From Gammaproteobacteria bacterium (GTDB taxonomy: Bacteria > Pseudomonadota > Gammaproteobacteria > Coxiellales > Coxiellaceae), in NCBI GenBank assembly GCA_021774015.1, contig JAJFJO010000242.1, positions 1-5,820 on the forward strand: a DNA stretch of 5,820 nucleotides, written 5' to 3'. The notes beneath the pieces were generated by a model, which did no database searches, had not been told where the DNA came from, and saw only the letters and a program-made list of their open reading frames with translations. Numbering within the stretch: position 1 is the stretch's first letter; every line of letters begins with the position of its first letter. The position numbers were made by a program, and so were the translations under genes. Below are positions 4,325 through 5,820 of the stretch, piece after piece.

Positions 4325-5820
4325 CTACATTGCTTCATCTATTTCTACTTTGCAGAATTCACTCCATAAATGGTTTAAAAATTGTATTTTTTTACCAGAT
4401 TTTTTGTCGGAAAGCGGGGGGCAGTCATACAGGGTAGCATAAATACCATTTTTCTCTTGAAACTCTGAAAATCCATTATCAACAAAATATTTTTTCACTT
4501 TTTTATTTTTTTTTGTCTCAATATATTCACCTATTATTTTATTGACCCCAATTGATTTTGCGAAATTTTTTATACCTTCTAAAGATCTAACCTCAATGCG
4601 GCGAGAAAATACCCTGCAGCTTAAAATAAAATTTCTGATAAAAAATATTTTTTCATGATTGATGCATTGATACTCTATAAAAATTGCTCCTACAATACCA
4701 TTATCGCCAAATTTATCTCTAGATTTAATTGCCAATACCAACCAGCTATCATTTTTAATAAAATCTTCGATTTCTTTCTGAGCATAACGCCGTGCTGTCA
4801 TGTTAAATTGATTAGTTCGCATCACTAACTGTGAAACTCTAGGAATAGAAAACTCATCTGGAACAAATAAATCCACTTCAACATTTAATTTTTCTAAATA
4901 CTCCTCCACTGATTTATGGGCATTCAAAAAACTTTTTCTCTCCGCATCAGACTTATAACTTTGAACTCGCACTTGATCTTGCTTTGTAACAGAAATAATA
5001 TTCCAAAATCGACAACGTGCTAGTTCCTCAATTGAATTAAATGGGGGTTCATTCACGTGTACAACCTCAACAGCTGGAAGCAAGCTGCCAACTAAATCAC
5101 ACTCCACCTTATTATCATCAACCAGAACTAAACTATCCTCCCCAACATTAAGTGCTTTTGCTATCTGCTGCATATTATCTGATTTTGGTTGCCAGTTAAC
5201 ACATGAGACTAAAATATCATTTTTAGTGAGCTGCATGTTTTCATGCTTTAAAAACATCTCTTCAACATTATCATTATCATTTTTGCTATTCAGTGCTAAT
5301 AGTACCCCTTGACTTGAAAGCTGTTTTATATATTTTTGAAAATCGACATATGCCTCACCTTCCGGACCATACCCTAACTCTACACCATTCAAACCATCAT
5401 CTCCAATAACGCCCCCCCATAGAGTATTATCAAGATCTAAAGCTAACACTTTTTTAGCTTTACCTAATAGTGCGGAAGATATCGCCGTTACTTCATAAGC
5501 AATTTGAGTTAACAAACTGTTATTGAAGCTCATTTTTGCATAATAGGATAATCGTTTATCTCCAATTTCAGGGTCGTCAGTTAATTGCATTAAGGTAATT
5601 ATATCGACACAAATGACCTGCGTCAGATCCAAACTAAGCTGCAATAAATAATTATTTAGATTATTCCACATTTGCACCAACTTTGCTTTATCTTTAAATC
5701 CTATTTTTTGAGATAAATTCAAGTAGCTCAGTGGAATTGTATTTATTATAACTGTTGCTTTAGAGTTGCCCACATAGGTTTTTAATAAATCTAAAACCAT
5801 CTCCTTAAATGAATTAATTG
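4325..5820 (-). CDS. FkbH-like protein (HAD phosphatase domain plus GNAT-like domain), N-terminus outside the window
   Basis: FkbH-family proteins load a three-carbon unit (glyceryl from 1,3-bisphosphoglycerate in characterised cases) onto an acyl carrier protein and remove the phosphate; others occur in surface glycan or natural-product clusters. Numbering from ATG 5800: an N-terminal region (1-115), then the HAD domain with DLDNTLWGG at 122-130 (nucleophile D122, acid D124), NSKN at 171-174, K206 and VDDN at 227-230. The GNAT-like part has RTNQFNMTARR at 328-338, DKFGDNGIVGA at 362-372 and SCRVFSRRIE at 394-403, followed by a Lys-rich stretch (430-437). All HAD motifs are intact. The frame stays open from ATG 5800 to the edge (encoding INSFKE), the AAGGAG abutting that ATG is too close to act as its ribosome binding site, and the family's N-terminal domain is usually longer, so the true start probably lies beyond 5820. 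It appears more AT-rich than the hem genes, suggesting an accessory region. Partner carrier protein and pathway are not visible. Confidence 0.88.
   Translation of the reverse strand, partial: INSFKEMVLDLLKTYVGNSKATVIINTIPLSYLNLSQKIGFKDKAKLVQMWNNLNNYLLQLSLDLTQVICVDIITLMQLTDDPEIGDKRLSYYAKMSFNNSLLTQIAYEVTAISSALLGKAKKVLALDLDNTLWGGVIGDDGLNGVELGYGPEGEAYVDFQKYIKQLSSQGVLLALNSKNDNDNVEEMFLKHENMQLTKNDILVSCVNWQPKSDNMQQIAKALNVGEDSLVLVDDNKVECDLVGSLLPAVEVVHVNEPPFNSIEELARCRFWNIISVTKQDQVRVQSYKSDAERKSFLNAHKSVEEYLEKLNVEVDLFVPDEFSIPRVSQLVMRTNQFNMTARRYAQKEIEDFIKNDSWLVLAIKSRDKFGDNGIVGAIFIEYQCINHEKIFFIRNFILSCRVFSRRIEVRSLEGIKNFAKSIGVNKIIGEYIETKKNKKVKKYFVDNGFSEFQEKNGIYATLYDCPPLSDKKSGKKIQFLNHLWSEFCKVEIDEAM

Noticed and set aside
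5798..5806. ATG at 5800 (-) as the true start of the FkbH-like gene, with AAGGAG as its ribosome binding site
   Set aside because: AAGGAG touches the ATG with no spacer, the frame stays open to the window edge, and the family normally has a longer N-terminal domain; the gene is better treated as partial.
1..5820. CRISPR arrays, tRNA or rRNA genes, insertion sequences, attachment sites
   Set aside because: No regularly spaced repeats, tRNA-like cloverleaf, rRNA sequence, transposase frame or flanking direct repeats were seen; almost all of the window is coding.

Overview
The window looks like the chromosome of a gammaproteobacterium with fairly AT-rich DNA. The main reason is the order hemC-hemD-...-hemX-hemY: the HemX and HemY membrane proteins downstream of hemCD are a gammaproteobacterial hallmark. 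The 154-residue protein that follows also resembles, from memory, a hypothetical family of that class. I cannot place the organism more finely.

Layout: (1) 1-100 is the last 32 codons of hemC. (2) 93-887 is hemD. (3) 874-1455 is a 193-residue protein that reads as two chorismate mutase (AroQ-class, type II) domains in tandem, inserted between hemD and hemX. (4) 1471-2625 is hemX and 2622-3782 is hemY. These five genes are on the + strand with overlaps of 8, 14 and 4 nt and one gap of 15 nt, so they look like one transcription and translation unit. (5) 3783-3854 is a 72-nt intergenic region holding a 21-bp hairpin, a perfect TATAAT and the Shine-Dalgarno sequence of the next gene, all overlapping. 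(6) 3855-4319 encodes a conserved soluble protein of unknown function. (7) 4325-5820, on the - strand, is most of an FkbH-like protein (HAD phosphatase domain plus GNAT-like domain). It runs off the right edge and converges on gene 6 with only 5 nt between them.

HemC and HemD make uroporphyrinogen III from porphobilinogen. HemX and HemY are inner-membrane proteins of the same operon, probably organising or regulating late tetrapyrrole synthesis. The chorismate mutase-like protein is the surprise: nothing in tetrapyrrole synthesis needs that reaction. Its second domain keeps R, R, K, D, R, S and Q at the active-site positions of E. coli chorismate mutase but has Trp where the catalytic Glu52 should be. 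Its first domain is more degraded. This is the best candidate here for an undescribed function. The second candidate is the intergenic hairpin, which would hide the ribosome binding site of gene 6 in read-through mRNA but not in mRNA started at the local promoter. The FkbH-like gene probably marks the edge of a different, accessory region (surface glycan or polyketide type).
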